Shown piece after piece: positions 1-11,134 of a stretch of DNA of 64,000 nucleotides (within the stretch, counting starts at the first letter, position 1; the number at the start of each line of letters is the position of its first letter). The position numbers and the translations under genes are program-made. Source of the DNA: Entoloma clypeatum (Eukaryota; Basidiomycota; Agaricomycetes; Agaricales; Entolomataceae); contig OY751486.1 in NCBI GenBank assembly GCA_963565915.1, positions 5,146,001-5,210,000 on the forward strand, in the 5' to 3' direction. The notes beneath the pieces were generated by a model. It did not search any database. It was not told the DNA's origin and saw nothing but the letters and a program-made list of their open reading frames with translations.

Positions 1-1
1 C

Positions 2-58
2 GCCCAAGTCGGCACTCAAGCCAAGGAAAAAGGTAAGGAAATTGAGTCAAAAAAATAG
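2..58 (+). pseudogene. gag 3' end of gypsy-1
   Basis: The first open codons of the window read to a TAG at 56-58 and end in a Lys-rich tail (ESKK). The same ending occurs in the better preserved gag fragment at 50401-50631, which has a CCHC zinc knuckle. I infer this is the last part of the gag of gypsy-1. Only about 18 codons are visible. Confidence 0.55.
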
Positions 59-132
59 GCAGTGGTCCTCATGAAGCACGGTCTGAGGACTGCGTTGACT
101 CTCTCTGTGCCTCTGCTCCCATCTGACTTAAT

Positions 133-3100
133 GTGTCTGCTCTCTCCGATCTGAACTCTTTACATATTAATATCTCATCCTCTTTTTTCTCTTCAGATTT
201 TGTCCCAGCACTTATTGATTCAGGATCTACCCACTGTTTTATTGACAATAACTTTTCCTCCGCTTATGATCTTCCGACCTCCGCTATTCCGCCTTTAGAA
301 CTAAAGCTTTTCGATGGTTCTTCTAACGTGTTTATCACTCAAGTTGTAACAATACCTACTGTATATGTTTTCCTTCAGGTGAATCTTTTGAACAGGATTT
401 TTATGTTACTCCGCTCGACTCCGCTTCTTCCGGGGTTCTTGGATACAACTGGCTCACCCGCCACAATCCTATGATTGACTGGGTATTGGGCAGTATCACT
501 TTCCATCCACAGATGCAAAAAGAGTCATTTCCGACATCAACATCAACCTCCTCCCAAGGTAGGACAGCTACGCTTCCTCCTCCGGAACCTCTGATCATAC
601 CTCCGCAATCTGCTCTGCAGATTTCACTTATTAACGCAGCCACATTTATGAGGGCATGCAAATTGCCTGGTACACAATCCTTTCGACTTCACCTTTCGAC
701 TCCCTCTGTTTCCGCTCACTCCGCATCTGCTTCCGACACCCCCGACTTGACAAACATACCCAAGGAATACCACAACTATGCTGACGTCTTCAGTAAAGGA
801 AAAGCAGACACTCTTCCACCACACTGTCCCTACGACCTCAAAATCGAACTCAAAGAGGGTTCCGCTCCTCCGTTCGGTCCGATCTACTCCCTTTCACAAA
901 CCGAACTCAATGCCCTCCGTGAATTCATTGACGAACATCTCACCATTGGATTCATCCAACCCTCTTCCTCTCTGCACAGTGCTCCCATCCTTTTCGTTCG
1001 TAAAAAGGATGGCTCCCTTCGTCTTTGCGTCGATTTCCATGGTCTTAACAAAATCTCAAAGAAGGACCAATATCCGCTTCCGCTCATATCTGACCTTCTC
1101 CAGACTGCTGGAAAAGCCAGTGTTTATACGGCTCTCGACCTCCGACACACCTATCACCTCGTCCGCACATGACCTGCTCAATAAGTATGTTACCATATAT
1201 CTCGATGACATCCTCATCTACTCCGACTCTCCCTCCAAGCATCGGAAGCATGTCTGCAAAGTCCTCCGACGTCTCCAACAACATGGCTTATACGCGTGTG
1301 CAGACAAATGCGAGTTTTCTACGGATACTGTTGAATACCTTGGCTTTATCCTCTCTCCGACAGGCCTCCGCATGTCGGATAAGAAAGTCAAAATTATTCA
1401 AGATTGGCCTGAACCAAGGAAGGTCAAAGATATTCAATCTTTCTTAGGTTTTGCCAATTTTTATTGTTGATTCATTCCTTACTACTCCGAAATCACCGTT
1501 CCGCTCACTCGACTCACCCGCAAAAACACACAATGGCACTTCTCCGACTCCGCTCGCGAATCTTTCAAAACTTTGAAGAAAGCCTTTACCACGGCACCTG
1601 TTCTTACGCATTGGATTCCTGACAGCCCTATTATCGTCGAAACCGATGCCTCCGACTACGCTTTGGGTGTGATCCTCTCCATCCGCACCTCCAACGATGA
1701 AATCCATCCGGTCGCTTTCCACTCCCACACCTTTACACCTCCTGAGTTAAACTATGACACCCACGACAAAGAACTATTAGCGATCCACGATGCATTCAAG
1801 GTTTGGCATCACTACCTTGAAGGCTCCGCTGCTCCAATCGATGTCATAACGGACCACAAAAATCTTGAGTACTTTTCTACTACCAAGGTTTTATCACATC
1901 GACAAGCTTGTTGGTCCAAATACCTCTGCCAGTTCAATCTCGTCACCCGCTTCCGCCCTGGCCATTTAGGTACGAAGCCCAATCTTTTAAGTAGACAATG
2001 GGACGTCTACCCTAAAGAGGGAAATAGCGACTATTTGTCCATCAATCCAAGCAACTTCAAACCCATCTTCACACAAGAACAGCTCACCACTTCACTTCGC
2101 GCAACAGAGTTATATATGCCCGTCCTCTGTGCCTCAATCATCATGGATATGGATCAGCTCTGTTCCAACATCCTCTCCGCTCTTCCGACCAATCCCATTT
2201 ACACCTCTTTCCTCAACAATCCTAATCCATGCTGGATCGTGAATGAAGCAGGTTATCTACTCCACAATTGACGTATCTATGTTTCCGACTCATCCGACCT
2301 CCGTCTCCGCATCCTCTGCAATAAGCACGACCATATCCTCGCTGGACACCCTGGTCAGAATAAGACTATTAGTCTTATCCAACGAGAATACACTTGGCCT
2401 GGAATGTGTGACTTCGTCAAAAAGTATTGCAAGTCATGTACCACTTGTATGCGCGCCAAACCCCAACGTCATAAACCCTACAGTCTGCTTAAACAACTCC
2501 CTATTCCTGAACGTCCCTGGCATTCTATTTCCATGGACTTCATTGAACCCCTTCCGACATCCGCTGGCTCCGATGCGATTCTGGTCATTGTAGACCGCCT
2601 CACTAAACAAGGCATCTTCATCCCTACCACCATTAATTGCACATCCGAAGACCTAGCAAACCTTTTCGTGCTTCACGTCTTTTCCAAGCACAGAGTTCCG
2701 CAAAATGTCACATCCGATCGCGGACCTGAATTCATCTCCTGCTTTTTCCGCTCTCTTGCAAAAGCCCTCGACATGAGACTTCACTTCACTTCTGGATATC
2801 ACCCTGAAGGCGATGGTCAAACCGAACGCACCAACCAGACACTCGAACAATACCTCCGCATCTTCTGCAACTACCAGCAAGACAACTGGTCCGCTTTGCT
2901 TCCGCTTGCAGAGTTTGCTTACAACAACACTCCGAGTGCCACTACTGGTGTATCACCATTCTTCGCCAACATAGGTTATCATCCCGACATTACACTCCAT
3001 CCAGAACGTGATCTAGCATCCGATAAAGCTCGACAATACATCGTTGACTTAGATGAATTACATCAAGAACTAAAGACTGCTGTCGCAGAGGCACAACAAC

Positions 3101-3597
3101 GTTATCAAGGCCCTGCGGACGTCCGACGTTCTCCGCGTCGGACAAGAAGTCTTTGTTAAAGCCAAGTCTTCCGCACCACATGACCCACCCAAAAGTTATC
3201 CGACAAATATGCTGGCCCATTTGAAATCATAGCCCAACCCGGCACGCACTCCTTTACACTACGTCTACCCAACACTATGCATGCTATACACCCCGTCTTC
3301 CACATATCCATGCTCAAACCAGCAACTCCTAATGAGATTCCAAATCGGATACAATCTCCTCCACCTCTGCTCGAGATTGAAGGAGAAACCAAATACGAAA
3401 TTGCAGAAATTGTCGACTCAAAGATCAATAAAAGACGACGATGCAAACTCCTTTACCTCGTCCGCTAGTTAGGTTATGAAGACACCAGTGAAGAGTTTTC
3501 TTGGTTACCCGCATCTGAGCTTGAACATGCAGCGGATACGGTAGCGGACTTCCACTCCACTCAACCAACTAAGCCAGGCCCATTATTGCACTTGTAA
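133..3597 (+). pseudogene. pol: pol polyprotein of gypsy-1 (PR-RT-RH-IN-chromodomain), broken
   Basis: Protease is at about 133-474 with an LIDSGS active site. Reverse transcriptase covers about 780-1470, with VRKKDGSLR and the catalytic YLDD near 1198. RNase H is at about 1573-2010 (ETDAS), and the integrase zinc finger (CTTCMRAK) at about 2430. The integrase core shows MDFIEP, TSDRGPEF and GQTERTNQ. A chromodomain in another frame ends with TAA at 3595-3597. About 40 codons are missing at position 1172, between the helix before the palm and the YLDD strand. Stops include FYRRFI turned to FYC*FI near 1467 and a Trp-to-TAG change in the chromodomain near 3469. No intact product is possible. 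Confidence 0.85.
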
Positions 3598-3641
3598 CAA
3601 GAAGAAAAGAAAATCTATTAATATTTTATACTAACCAAAAA

Positions 3642-4614
3642 CTACTTTCGCTGTTTCTTGTTATATACCCCCTCTGTCTCCTCATTCCACTCCGATCCGG
3701 ATTCTGCATCCGCTTCCTCCATCTGCTTCCGCTTCTTCGTTTCTTCTTTTTCCTCTTCTTCTACCTCCTTTGCCAACTCCTCCAATATCCTATCATATTC
3801 CTCCGCATCCTCATCCTCATCGGATCCCTCCTCCGAAGCCTCCGATTCCTCCCTCCATGCGATAACTGTCAGAAGCTCCTTGATTTCCCACAGTTCCTTC
3901 AACTCCACCTTTATCAACCGCATCTCCCTTATCACGCTTCTAAGCCCTCTCACCACCTCCGTGCCTATGACCACCTCTGGTGGACCAAACCCCTCCGGCA
4001 TGAACTCCGGCTCCTCTGACGCTGCGGCCATCCACAATCCCTCCACAGTCCCCTCTCCCTTGGACGATCCCGCCTTTGCGTTCTTCGTTGCACCACCTGC
4101 CACCTTAGTCTTTCCGACCCTCACTGCCTTGGTCATCCTCCGCTTCACCTCCGACTCTGCTTCCGCTCCCGTTCTGCAGCTTCGTTTAAAACGCTGGCAC
4201 TACCAGCACGACGAAGCGTTGTCACTCCTAAAGAACAAGTTAATAACGAAGTGTATAAAGAAATAGAGAGACTTACTCTGATGGCCAAAAACACAAGTCC
4301 CCCGCTTTCAAGCAGGAGGTGCAATCCTCCTTTCCCTGCTCGTAACTCGCAGGCATATCCTTGAAAACCCCCTGCAGCCAGACTTTCTTCACCTCCGCAT
4401 CCACATCTGCAACTGGCTCCTTTGTCTTCGCTTTCTCTGCCTTCCTCTCTGCTCGTTTCCGCTCTTTCGCCGCCCTTTTTGCCTCCGTGTGCTCTGCATC
4501 TTCCTTCACGCGCTCCTCTGCCTCCTGCAGCTTCCTCTCCAACTCCTTGGTGACCTTCTTCTGGCGCTCCCTTTCAGCACAGAGAGCGGCGAGGGGTGAG
4601 TTCTCAGCGGACAT
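3642..4614 (-). pseudogene. antisense two-exon accessory gene inside gypsy-1
   Basis: An antisense gene lies between the chromodomain and the 3' LTR. Exon 1 (4614-4277) starts MSAENSPLAALC, is a charged coiled-coil-like region and ends with a CTSCLKAGDLCFW motif. A 49 nt intron (4276-4228) has a GTAAGT donor and TTCTTTAG acceptor. After splicing, exon 2 (4227-3642) opens with a second Cys cluster (C-W-stop-C, then KRSC), suggesting a small metal-binding module split by the intron, then an acidic Glu-rich C terminus. A TAG at 4200-4202 interrupts exon 2; it is the only obvious lesion. The function is unknown. A captured host gene or an element regulator are both possible. Confidence 0.6.
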
Positions 4615-4745
4615 AGCGGATAGGCGACGGGATAGATGTTGTGGTTAGGTGACAAGAGAGAAAAATCATGTGCAAAGCTTTTCAACCAATGGTCACATGG
4701 ATTACCTCATCTGGGCCTCAGGGTTCGGCCCTAAGAGGGAAATAC

Positions 4746-5223
4746 TGTCATAACCATACAATTCATATTTGGCTTATCCGACGACTCTGACGATTCATCC
4801 AATCCGACATCTGCTCCGACAACATTCTATTTATATTTGATATACTTCTACTACGTAACATCTCAACCATACTTACAAGTAGACATATGTTGTTCACTTT
4901 TCATTTGCTACTCTCCATACTCCGAATGTTCCAATGGTCAACTCCGATATCTGCACATCACTTATAGTAATGCTGATCATTCTAGTCTACTATAAATAGT
5001 GTACCAAACCTGTCGTAGAGCCTCAGTTCAAATATCATATGTTACACCTCATTCGCATCCGTCTCTACTTGCCTTTGAGCATTCTCTCCATCACCTCCAC
5101 TCATCCGCTCATCCGACATCTGCCAATCCGAAATTGGGGTGCAATGCACAAGTTGAAGCCAGGTCCTTTCTGCCAACATCGCACTTATCGCATCCGCTCC
5201 GACTTGTCTGACATTTTCTGACA
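4746..5223 (+). repeat. 3' LTR of gypsy-1
   Basis: A purine tract (AAGAGGGAAA) directly precedes TGTCATAACC at 4746. A TATA-like box (TATAAATAG) lies near 4990. The sequence ends in TGACA, complementary to the opening TGTCA; TGACA occurs at both 5209-5213 and 5219-5223, so the 3' boundary is uncertain by 10 bp. The partner LTR is outside the window, so target duplications cannot be tested. Confidence 0.6.
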
Positions 5224-5381
5224 TTGAGAAAAATGCTACGTGACAATTTGAGAGTCAAAAAATATAAACTGGTCATTGGTTCACACAGGTTCTTATAGGT
5301 TCACATAGATTTGTTCATCAAAGCTTCTATAAAATGTTTTTAAATGTGTCATAAATAGTATTTTGACACAGTTTTAATGAA

Positions 5382-5575
5382 TTGGAAAATCACCAGTTTA
5401 AACCAGTTTGAACCAGTCCTGGTTTGATTTTTTGAGAAAGGAAAGACTGGTTCACCAGTCTTTGACTAGTCCAGTCCTGGTTTCAGTTTTTTGGAGAAAC
5501 CACTCAACCAGTCTTGGTTCTAGGTTCTTAATTTTTTGGGCAAAAAACCGGACTGGACTGGACTTTCAAACACTA
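5382..5575. repeat. GGTCC-rich ~190 bp repeat, copy 1
   Basis: One end reads GGAAAATCACCAGTTTAAACC and the other ends CTTTCAAACACTA. The interior is built from imperfect words such as CCAGTCCTGGTT and GGACTGGACT that are self-complementary. Two more copies with the same two ends and nearly the same length are at 26555-26740 and 29629-29821. This copy interrupts the gag of copia-2. No open reading frame is supported. Confidence 0.6.
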
Positions 5576-5604
5576 GGCGGAGTCCCTTGGCTACGACGGC
5601 ATTG

Positions 5605-5914
5605 TGTTGAAACTTTTCCATCACGTAGATTAGATTAGATTAGATTATATCACGTGACCTTTACACATCTTCGATTACATACTTATTTGGTTGGTACAAA
5701 CAGTAGTACGGTATATAAGACCAGGAAACTGTTAATATCAACAAGTTGTCTCTTGACTCTTAACCGCCTCCATCGCTCTTACCAGCCTCAACCGCTCTCA
5801 CCAGCCTCACCCTCTCCAACCTATGTAAGTGGTCAGAACGGTATCGTAGAGTACTTCCACTGTAGCCGGTTGCTTCAGTACACTTGCGGCTAGCGCCCAG
5901 GTGGAACTTCAACA
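5605..5914 (+). repeat. 5' LTR of copia-1
   Basis: It begins TGTTGAAAC and ends TTCAACA. It contains a (GATTA)n run next to a CACGTG palindrome near 5651 and a TATA box TATATAA at 5712-5718, so the promoter probably lies here. It matches 11135-11444 apart from one C/T difference. Confidence 0.95.
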
Positions 5915-5933
5915 GGTTATGGGCCCCGGATAG
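5915..5933 (+). promoter_or_regulatory. copia-1 primer binding site (half-tRNA iMet type) with embedded mini-ORF
   Basis: GGTTATGGGCCC immediately after the LTR is the complement of GGGCCCATAACC, the anticodon stem-loop of eukaryotic initiator tRNA-Met as I recall it, rather than of a tRNA 3' end. Priming by a 5' half of initiator tRNA is established for Drosophila copia and yeast Ty5. The ATG inside the site opens a five-codon frame (ATG 5919 to TAG 5933) upstream of gag, which could affect translation. Confidence 0.75.
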
Positions 5934-6278
5934 CAGAGGGACCTGGGAAACGCTGGCAACAGCGAGTACCTGCCCACTCTACCCTGGTTGGCAAAGAACC
6001 GATCGAAAGATCTAGGTTCTGAGTCATACTTCTTCACATATGAACCTGGGAATGTCATTACGACAAGTACCTGTCATGAGACGTCCCTAAGGGGATTGAC
6101 CTAGTACACTCCATGTGGAAACGTTGATCGCACCTTATACGTTTCTGACATATAAAGGGTTTTCCCGTGACCACTATTCCTAAAGGGAATATGTCATAAG
6201 GAATCATTTAATTGTTTTCTTAAAATCATATTCATAACACATCACTGATTGGGAACCCTTTCTTAGATTCATCTAAAA

Positions 6279-9200
6279 ATGTCTACCTCTCGCTCCGCCC
6301 TCGACTCCATCGCCATCTTCGACGGCATCGACTACCAGAGTTGGGCCGAAAAAATGAAGTCATACCTTCTCCATCAAGGAGTCTGGCGCCTCGTATCCGG
6401 CGACATTGAGCACCCCGACATCAAGGACTTTACGGTCACGGTCTCCACCCCTGCATCAGCCACTTCGACATCTGCGACTCAACCTCCGGCGGTCACTATC
6501 ACTGTCGACCATCCCGCCTTCGCCAAGGAAAAGAAGGCCTGGATCAGAGATGACGACATGGCTCAGGGTTCCATCCGTCTCAAAGTCTCCGAAGCAATCA
6601 GGAGGCACATCAAGGACGCCTCAACCTCAAAGGAAGCTTGGACGACGTTGAAAGACGCGTATTCGAAGGTCTCCCCCGCCACCATTTTTGGCGACTTCAA
6701 GGCTGCTGCCTCCTTCAAGCTCTCGGGTCGCGACCCCGTACCGGAAATCGAGCGCCTCGGATCACTCTTCGCTCGCCTCAGCGACGCGAAGTTCATCGTG
6801 CCTGACCTGATGCAGGCTATGATCCTGGCAAGTGCCATCCCTGACGCTTGGTCGTCTCTCTCCACCGCCCTCTTCCAGGTTTACGACGCCGATGACTTCA
6901 CATGGCAGGCCGTTGCCGACAGCATCGTATCGGAGTACAGGCGCAAGTATGCGATTGGGTCTACTCGGGTGTCCAACGAGCAGGCCCGGAAAATCTCCGG
7001 GACCAAGCGAAAGGGGCAAGACCCCAAATGGGAAAAGCAAACAGCGCCGAGTACCTCGCGTAACAATGCTGACGAGCAGCCTAACTCGACCGACCCGAGT
7101 ACCGCTTCTGAAAAGAAGAAGGGAAAGGGACGCTGGCGCAACCAGAAGAAGCGCGCCAACAACGCAGAAAACGACTCCGACCAAGCTGAGGAAATGGTCG
7201 AGTTTATTGCACCAGCCATTGAGCAACCCCTTCGTTGTCCTGCTCCTTGTCCTCTTCCTCCTCGTCAACGTGCCCCTTGCCATCTCCCCTCTCATCATGC
7301 ACCTGCCTTCACCACTGTAACGGGCCGCGGGAAAACTACAAGTACCGCACAGCCTGAGTCAGAAAAAATGCAGTCACTCCTGCAACGCATGAACCCGCCT
7401 CCTTCTCAGTACACCGGGCTTCCCTCAGGAAAGCCGTCTGTGTGGAAAAAGAATGAGAGGGTGCGAAAACTCGCCCGAGAGATCGGTGCTCAACCCTCTG
7501 GGTCAAACCTTCGTATCTTAGATACCATCATTCCTGACATCGACGAAAGGCCGGCTAAACAGCGTCGCGTAGCCCCGTCGATAGAAGAATCGCTGAAAAT
7601 GATGGACATCGACCAGGAACGGATGGGGCCAGATGTGTTTGAGGATGAGATAGAACTTGACGGTTCGTCAAAACCCTTTCTTGAACCTTATCAATTGCGG
7701 AATGCTAATAATACCTCTCAACAGACGTATAATATATTAGCCAGTACCAGTACAGAGTGCGTAGATCACATTAGCAGTGATCTACATAAAAAATATATTA
7801 AACATTTCGCCTCTTGTACACATTGTAAGGAAAAAGAACGTGCGCAATGGATACTAGATTCCAGCGCCTCTTTACACTTCACCTATGAGTTTAAAGACTT
7901 CGCATATTATAGACCTCTCACGGTCAAGCGATTCGTCCAAACTGCAGCTAAAGGGAAGAAACTGGAAATACTCGGAGTTGGGGCCGTTCCAGTACGGCAC
8001 ACCCTAAATGGGGAAATAAAAACCCATCTTCTCAGACCGGTGTTCTACATCCCGGACATGGACACACGCCTATTGTCCCTAGGCGTCTTCCTTAACCATG
8101 GTTACAAAGTAGACGGGACTTGTGGAGAAATTAACATCTCCAAAGGGCTGAGCAAAATCCAGTTTTCGCCCCACATCCTTGGTCAAACCATTTACTGGTT
8201 AGACACTGAAATACGCTATGACCAGATCCATGCGATCTCGAGCGAAATCACTGTTGAAACATGGCACAAGCGCCTTGGTCACCCAAATGATCAAGCACTC
8301 CGAAAGATTCCCACCAGTACCAAAGGGGTACCTGAAACACTAGTACGTGAGAAATCACAGGAAAGTTGCACAGGATGCCTCAAAGGGAAAATGCCAAATC
8401 AGTCATATCCAAATTCGATAACAAGGGCAACAAAAACCTTTGATCTGATCCATTCCGATCTTAAACAAATATCCACGGCATCATACCACAAATATAAATA
8501 TTTCCTTACGTTTTTGGACGATTTTTCATCCCACGTCTGGGTCGTCTTGCTTAGGAAGAAGTCGGATGCTGTCATGGCACTACGACAATTCCTTGCGATG
8601 ATCCAGAATCAATTCGCAGCCACTCCTAAGAAATGGCGAGTTGATGGAGGTGGAGAATTTAACGAATACAAGGATGTACTTGCCGATCATGGAATTCTGA
8701 TCGACGTCACGCTCCCGTATCAGCACCAGCAGAACGGTCAAGCAGAACGGATAAATCAAACCCTGTGGGAGAAATCTCAGGCCTTGCGCTTCGACGCGTG
8801 CTTACCCCCTATGTGGTGGGAATTCTGTTTGGAACATGCAGCCTTTTTCTACAACAGAACCCCCATGCAGCGTCTTGAATGGAATACCCCTTACTTCAGG
8901 GTGACCAATGAGATCCCCGATATGTCAAGTATCAGAGTCTTCGGATGTCAGGCATATGTGTATATCCCAAAGGAAAAACGTAGAAATTCCCTGGACTCTA
9001 GATCTCGATTGATGATTTATCTCGGATCAAAACCAGGGGTCAAAGGATACCATTTCATGGATCCTGAGACTAATACAATTTTCATGGGTGGGAAAGCTAT
9101 CTTTGATGAAAGCAAGTACCCTAGATGCCACATCGACCCTTTGCCAGAAAACCATCCAGAAATGGAAAACCCAGAACCGGCTGATGAGTTTGAGGACCTC

Positions 9201-11069
9201 ATCCCCGGAAACGATGACAATGACAGTCATTACGAAAAACCTCACGACCCTGTTCCCACTGGACAGGATCACCCTGAATCAGACGATGATTTGCCGCGTA
9301 GCGAACCCGATGACGAGCCACGAGTACCCACTCCAGAGCCCGAGCAAGTACCAGATCGACCGATCAGGGAACGACGAGTTCGGAGAATGCCAGATAGCAT
9401 CTATGGGGAAGACACCCCTGCTTCTGATCTTGAAAAAATGGATCGAAGACGTAGACTGGGCGGTCAAACGGCATGGATGAACGATCTCCTAATGGAGGCA
9501 ATCTCCATCCAAGTAGGCATCATCGAAATGTCACACAAAGACATATACTCTCTTCCGAACAAAGAAGATTGGTATGCGGCAGAACGAAAAGAGCTAGACA
9601 TGCTCAAAAGCCGTGGGGTGATCACGGAGTTAGTACCCCTACCTACAGGGAGGAAAGCTCTAAGGAACAAATGGGTTTACAACGAAAAATCCGACGGGCG
9701 TTTGAAAGCGCGCCTTGTTGCAAAAGGTTTCTCACAGGTAGAAGGGATTGACTTCGATCAGATCTTCTCACCAGTAGTGAGATACGAGACAGTCCGATTG
9801 ATTCTGGCATTGACAGCCCTTGAAGGGTGGTTCATGACACTCTTGGACGTCTCAGCAGCCTTCCTCTATGGAACACTCCGTGAGGTAATTTACATGCGAC
9901 AGCCTGAGGGCTACATAGTAAAAGGGAAAGAAAACCTCGTGTACCGACTATACAAAGCCCTATACGGACTCAAGCAGGCCGCATTAGCCTGGTGGAGGGA
10001 ACTCGATTCCTCCATGAAAAAGCTCGGCTTTGCCCGGCTTCACTCCGATGCGGGAGTTTTCATTCACACAAGTACCAAAGGGGAAACTGTGATCGCCGTC
10101 ATTTATGTTGATGACTCTGCTTTTCTCGGCACAAACCGGGAATACACGCTGGAAAAGAAGAAGGCCTTCATGACAACATGGGAATGTAGGGATCTAGGCC
10201 ACCTAGTCCCTGATGGGGAACCAAAAGAATTTCTCTCTATCCAAATAAGGCAACGTGGGAAGCGGATCTTCATTGATCAAGTACCCTACCTTGAGAAAAT
10301 TCTCGCACGCATGGGGATGAGCGAATCTAATGCCACCCATACCCCACTCCCGATGGGCTACAAACCCATGAAGTCTGAAGATGAACCCAATGCGGAACTC
10401 AGATCCAAGTACCAATCCGTCATCGGGTCACTATTGTACTTAATGATCGGGACAAGACCCGACATTTGTTTCGCCGTAATCAAAATGTCCCAATTCTCCG
10501 CAAACCCTACCAAACGCCATTTAGAAGTGGCAAGGGATATTTGCAGGTATTTGAAGGCGACAAAAAATTACGCGATCATGTACGATGGTGATTCTGGGAA
10601 AGGAATCTACGCATTCACAGACTCCGATTGGGCGTCAGACGAAAACACCAGGAAGTCCACCACTGGTTACTTCGTATCGCTGGCATCTGGAGCAGTAACA
10701 TGGGTTTCATCGGCGCAAAAAACCATTGCCCTCTCTTCCACGGAAGCAGAATACATGGCGCTATCAGATTGCAGTCGCGCAGTGACATGGCTTAGAAGCA
10801 TGCTTGCCGAACTTGGGATGCAGATCGGATCAGTCCCGATCTATGGAGATAACAATGGCTCCGTCTTTATTGCATCCAACCCTGTAACTGAAAAGCGGTC
10901 CAAGCACATTGACGTGCGATTCCACTTCGTCAGAGAAAAAGTATCCGAAGGCATCATTACGGTCGAATTCATCGAAGGAGTGAATAACCCTGCAGACCTT
11001 TTAACTAAGAATCTGGGGAAAGTCCTATTTAGCAAGTTTATCCCGTACTTTGGATTACTTAAAAACTAG
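6279..11069 (+). CDS. gag-pol: copia-1 Gag-Pol polyprotein, 1596 aa, intact
   Basis: The N terminus (FDGIDYQSWAEKMKSYL) is a copia-type Gag domain of about 220 residues, followed by a basic, low-complexity linker without an obvious CCHC knuckle. Protease has WILDSSAS near residue 525 (DSGAS in most relatives). The integrase zinc finger is HKRLGH with CTGC near 661-705. The integrase core has SDL near 725, VDGGGEF near 788 and GQAERIN near 822. Reverse transcriptase carries YVDD near 1275, and RNase H has FTDSDWASD near 1447 and LSSTEAEYM. The frame is closed by a stop just before the 3' LTR. There are no internal stops, and the domain order PR-IN-RT-RH is diagnostic of Ty1/copia. The product should assemble particles, copy the RNA and integrate the DNA. 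The start at 6279 is the first ATG of the Gag domain. Confidence 0.95.
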   Translation: MSTSRSALDSIAIFDGIDYQSWAEKMKSYLLHQGVWRLVSGDIEHPDIKDFTVTVSTPASATSTSATQPPAVTITVDHPAFAKEKKAWIRDDDMAQGSIRLKVSEAIRRHIKDASTSKEAWTTLKDAYSKVSPATIFGDFKAAASFKLSGRDPVPEIERLGSLFARLSDAKFIVPDLMQAMILASAIPDAWSSLSTALFQVYDADDFTWQAVADSIVSEYRRKYAIGSTRVSNEQARKISGTKRKGQDPKWEKQTAPSTSRNNADEQPNSTDPSTASEKKKGKGRWRNQKKRANNAENDSDQAEEMVEFIAPAIEQPLRCPAPCPLPPRQRAPCHLPSHHAPAFTTVTGRGKTTSTAQPESEKMQSLLQRMNPPPSQYTGLPSGKPSVWKKNERVRKLAREIGAQPSGSNLRILDTIIPDIDERPAKQRRVAPSIEESLKMMDIDQERMGPDVFEDEIELDGSSKPFLEPYQLRNANNTSQQTYNILASTSTECVDHISSDLHKKYIKHFASCTHCKEKERAQWILDSSASLHFTYEFKDFAYYRPLTVKRFVQTAAKGKKLEILGVGAVPVRHTLNGEIKTHLLRPVFYIPDMDTRLLSLGVFLNHGYKVDGTCGEINISKGLSKIQFSPHILGQTIYWLDTEIRYDQIHAISSEITVETWHKRLGHPNDQALRKIPTSTKGVPETLVREKSQESCTGCLKGKMPNQSYPNSITRATKTFDLIHSDLKQISTASYHKYKYFLTFLDDFSSHVWVVLLRKKSDAVMALRQFLAMIQNQFAATPKKWRVDGGGEFNEYKDVLADHGILIDVTLPYQHQQNGQAERINQTLWEKSQALRFDACLPPMWWEFCLEHAAFFYNRTPMQRLEWNTPYFRVTNEIPDMSSIRVFGCQAYVYIPKEKRRNSLDSRSRLMIYLGSKPGVKGYHFMDPETNTIFMGGKAIFDESKYPRCHIDPLPENHPEMENPEPADEFEDLIPGNDDNDSHYEKPHDPVPTGQDHPESDDDLPRSEPDDEPRVPTPEPEQVPDRPIRERRVRRMPDSIYGEDTPASDLEKMDRRRRLGGQTAWMNDLLMEAISIQVGIIEMSHKDIYSLPNKEDWYAAERKELDMLKSRGVITELVPLPTGRKALRNKWVYNEKSDGRLKARLVAKGFSQVEGIDFDQIFSPVVRYETVRLILALTALEGWFMTLLDVSAAFLYGTLREVIYMRQPEGYIVKGKENLVYRLYKALYGLKQAALAWWRELDSSMKKLGFARLHSDAGVFIHTSTKGETVIAVIYVDDSAFLGTNREYTLEKKKAFMTTWECRDLGHLVPDGEPKEFLSIQIRQRGKRIFIDQVPYLEKILARMGMSESNATHTPLPMGYKPMKSEDEPNAELRSKYQSVIGSLLYLMIGTRPDICFAVIKMSQFSANPTKRHLEVARDICRYLKATKNYAIMYDGDSGKGIYAFTDSDWASDENTRKSTTGYFVSLASGAVTWVSSAQKTIALSSTEAEYMALSDCSRAVTWLRSMLAELGMQIGSVPIYGDNNGSVFIASNPVTEKRSKHIDVRFHFVREKVSEGIITVEFIEGVNNPADLLTKNLGKVLFSKFIPYFGLLKN

Positions 11070-11127
11070 ACGAAAGAGTACCTATATGGGAAAAAGTAAG
11101 ATGTATTTAGAAGTATGTACTAAATAT

Positions 11128-11134
11128 GGGGGGG
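11128..11134 (+). promoter_or_regulatory. copia-1 polypurine tract
   Basis: A run of seven G abuts the TGTTG start of the 3' LTR, which is the expected position of the plus-strand primer. Confidence 0.75.

Larger units (their letters stand above)
1..5223 (+). mobile_element. Ty3/gypsy chromovirus gypsy-1, 3' portion, decayed
   Basis: The order gag end, protease, reverse transcriptase, RNase H, integrase, chromodomain, antisense accessory gene, purine tract and LTR identifies the 3' part of a chromodomain-bearing Ty3/gypsy retrotransposon. The 5' LTR and most of gag lie left of the window. The coding region carries several stops, frameshifts and a deletion in the reverse transcriptase, so it cannot be autonomous. 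The coding strand is unusually rich in TCCG words (TCCGAC, CTCCGC). Related gag fragments occur at 50401-50631 and 53755-54009, so the family is repeated locally. Confidence 0.85.
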
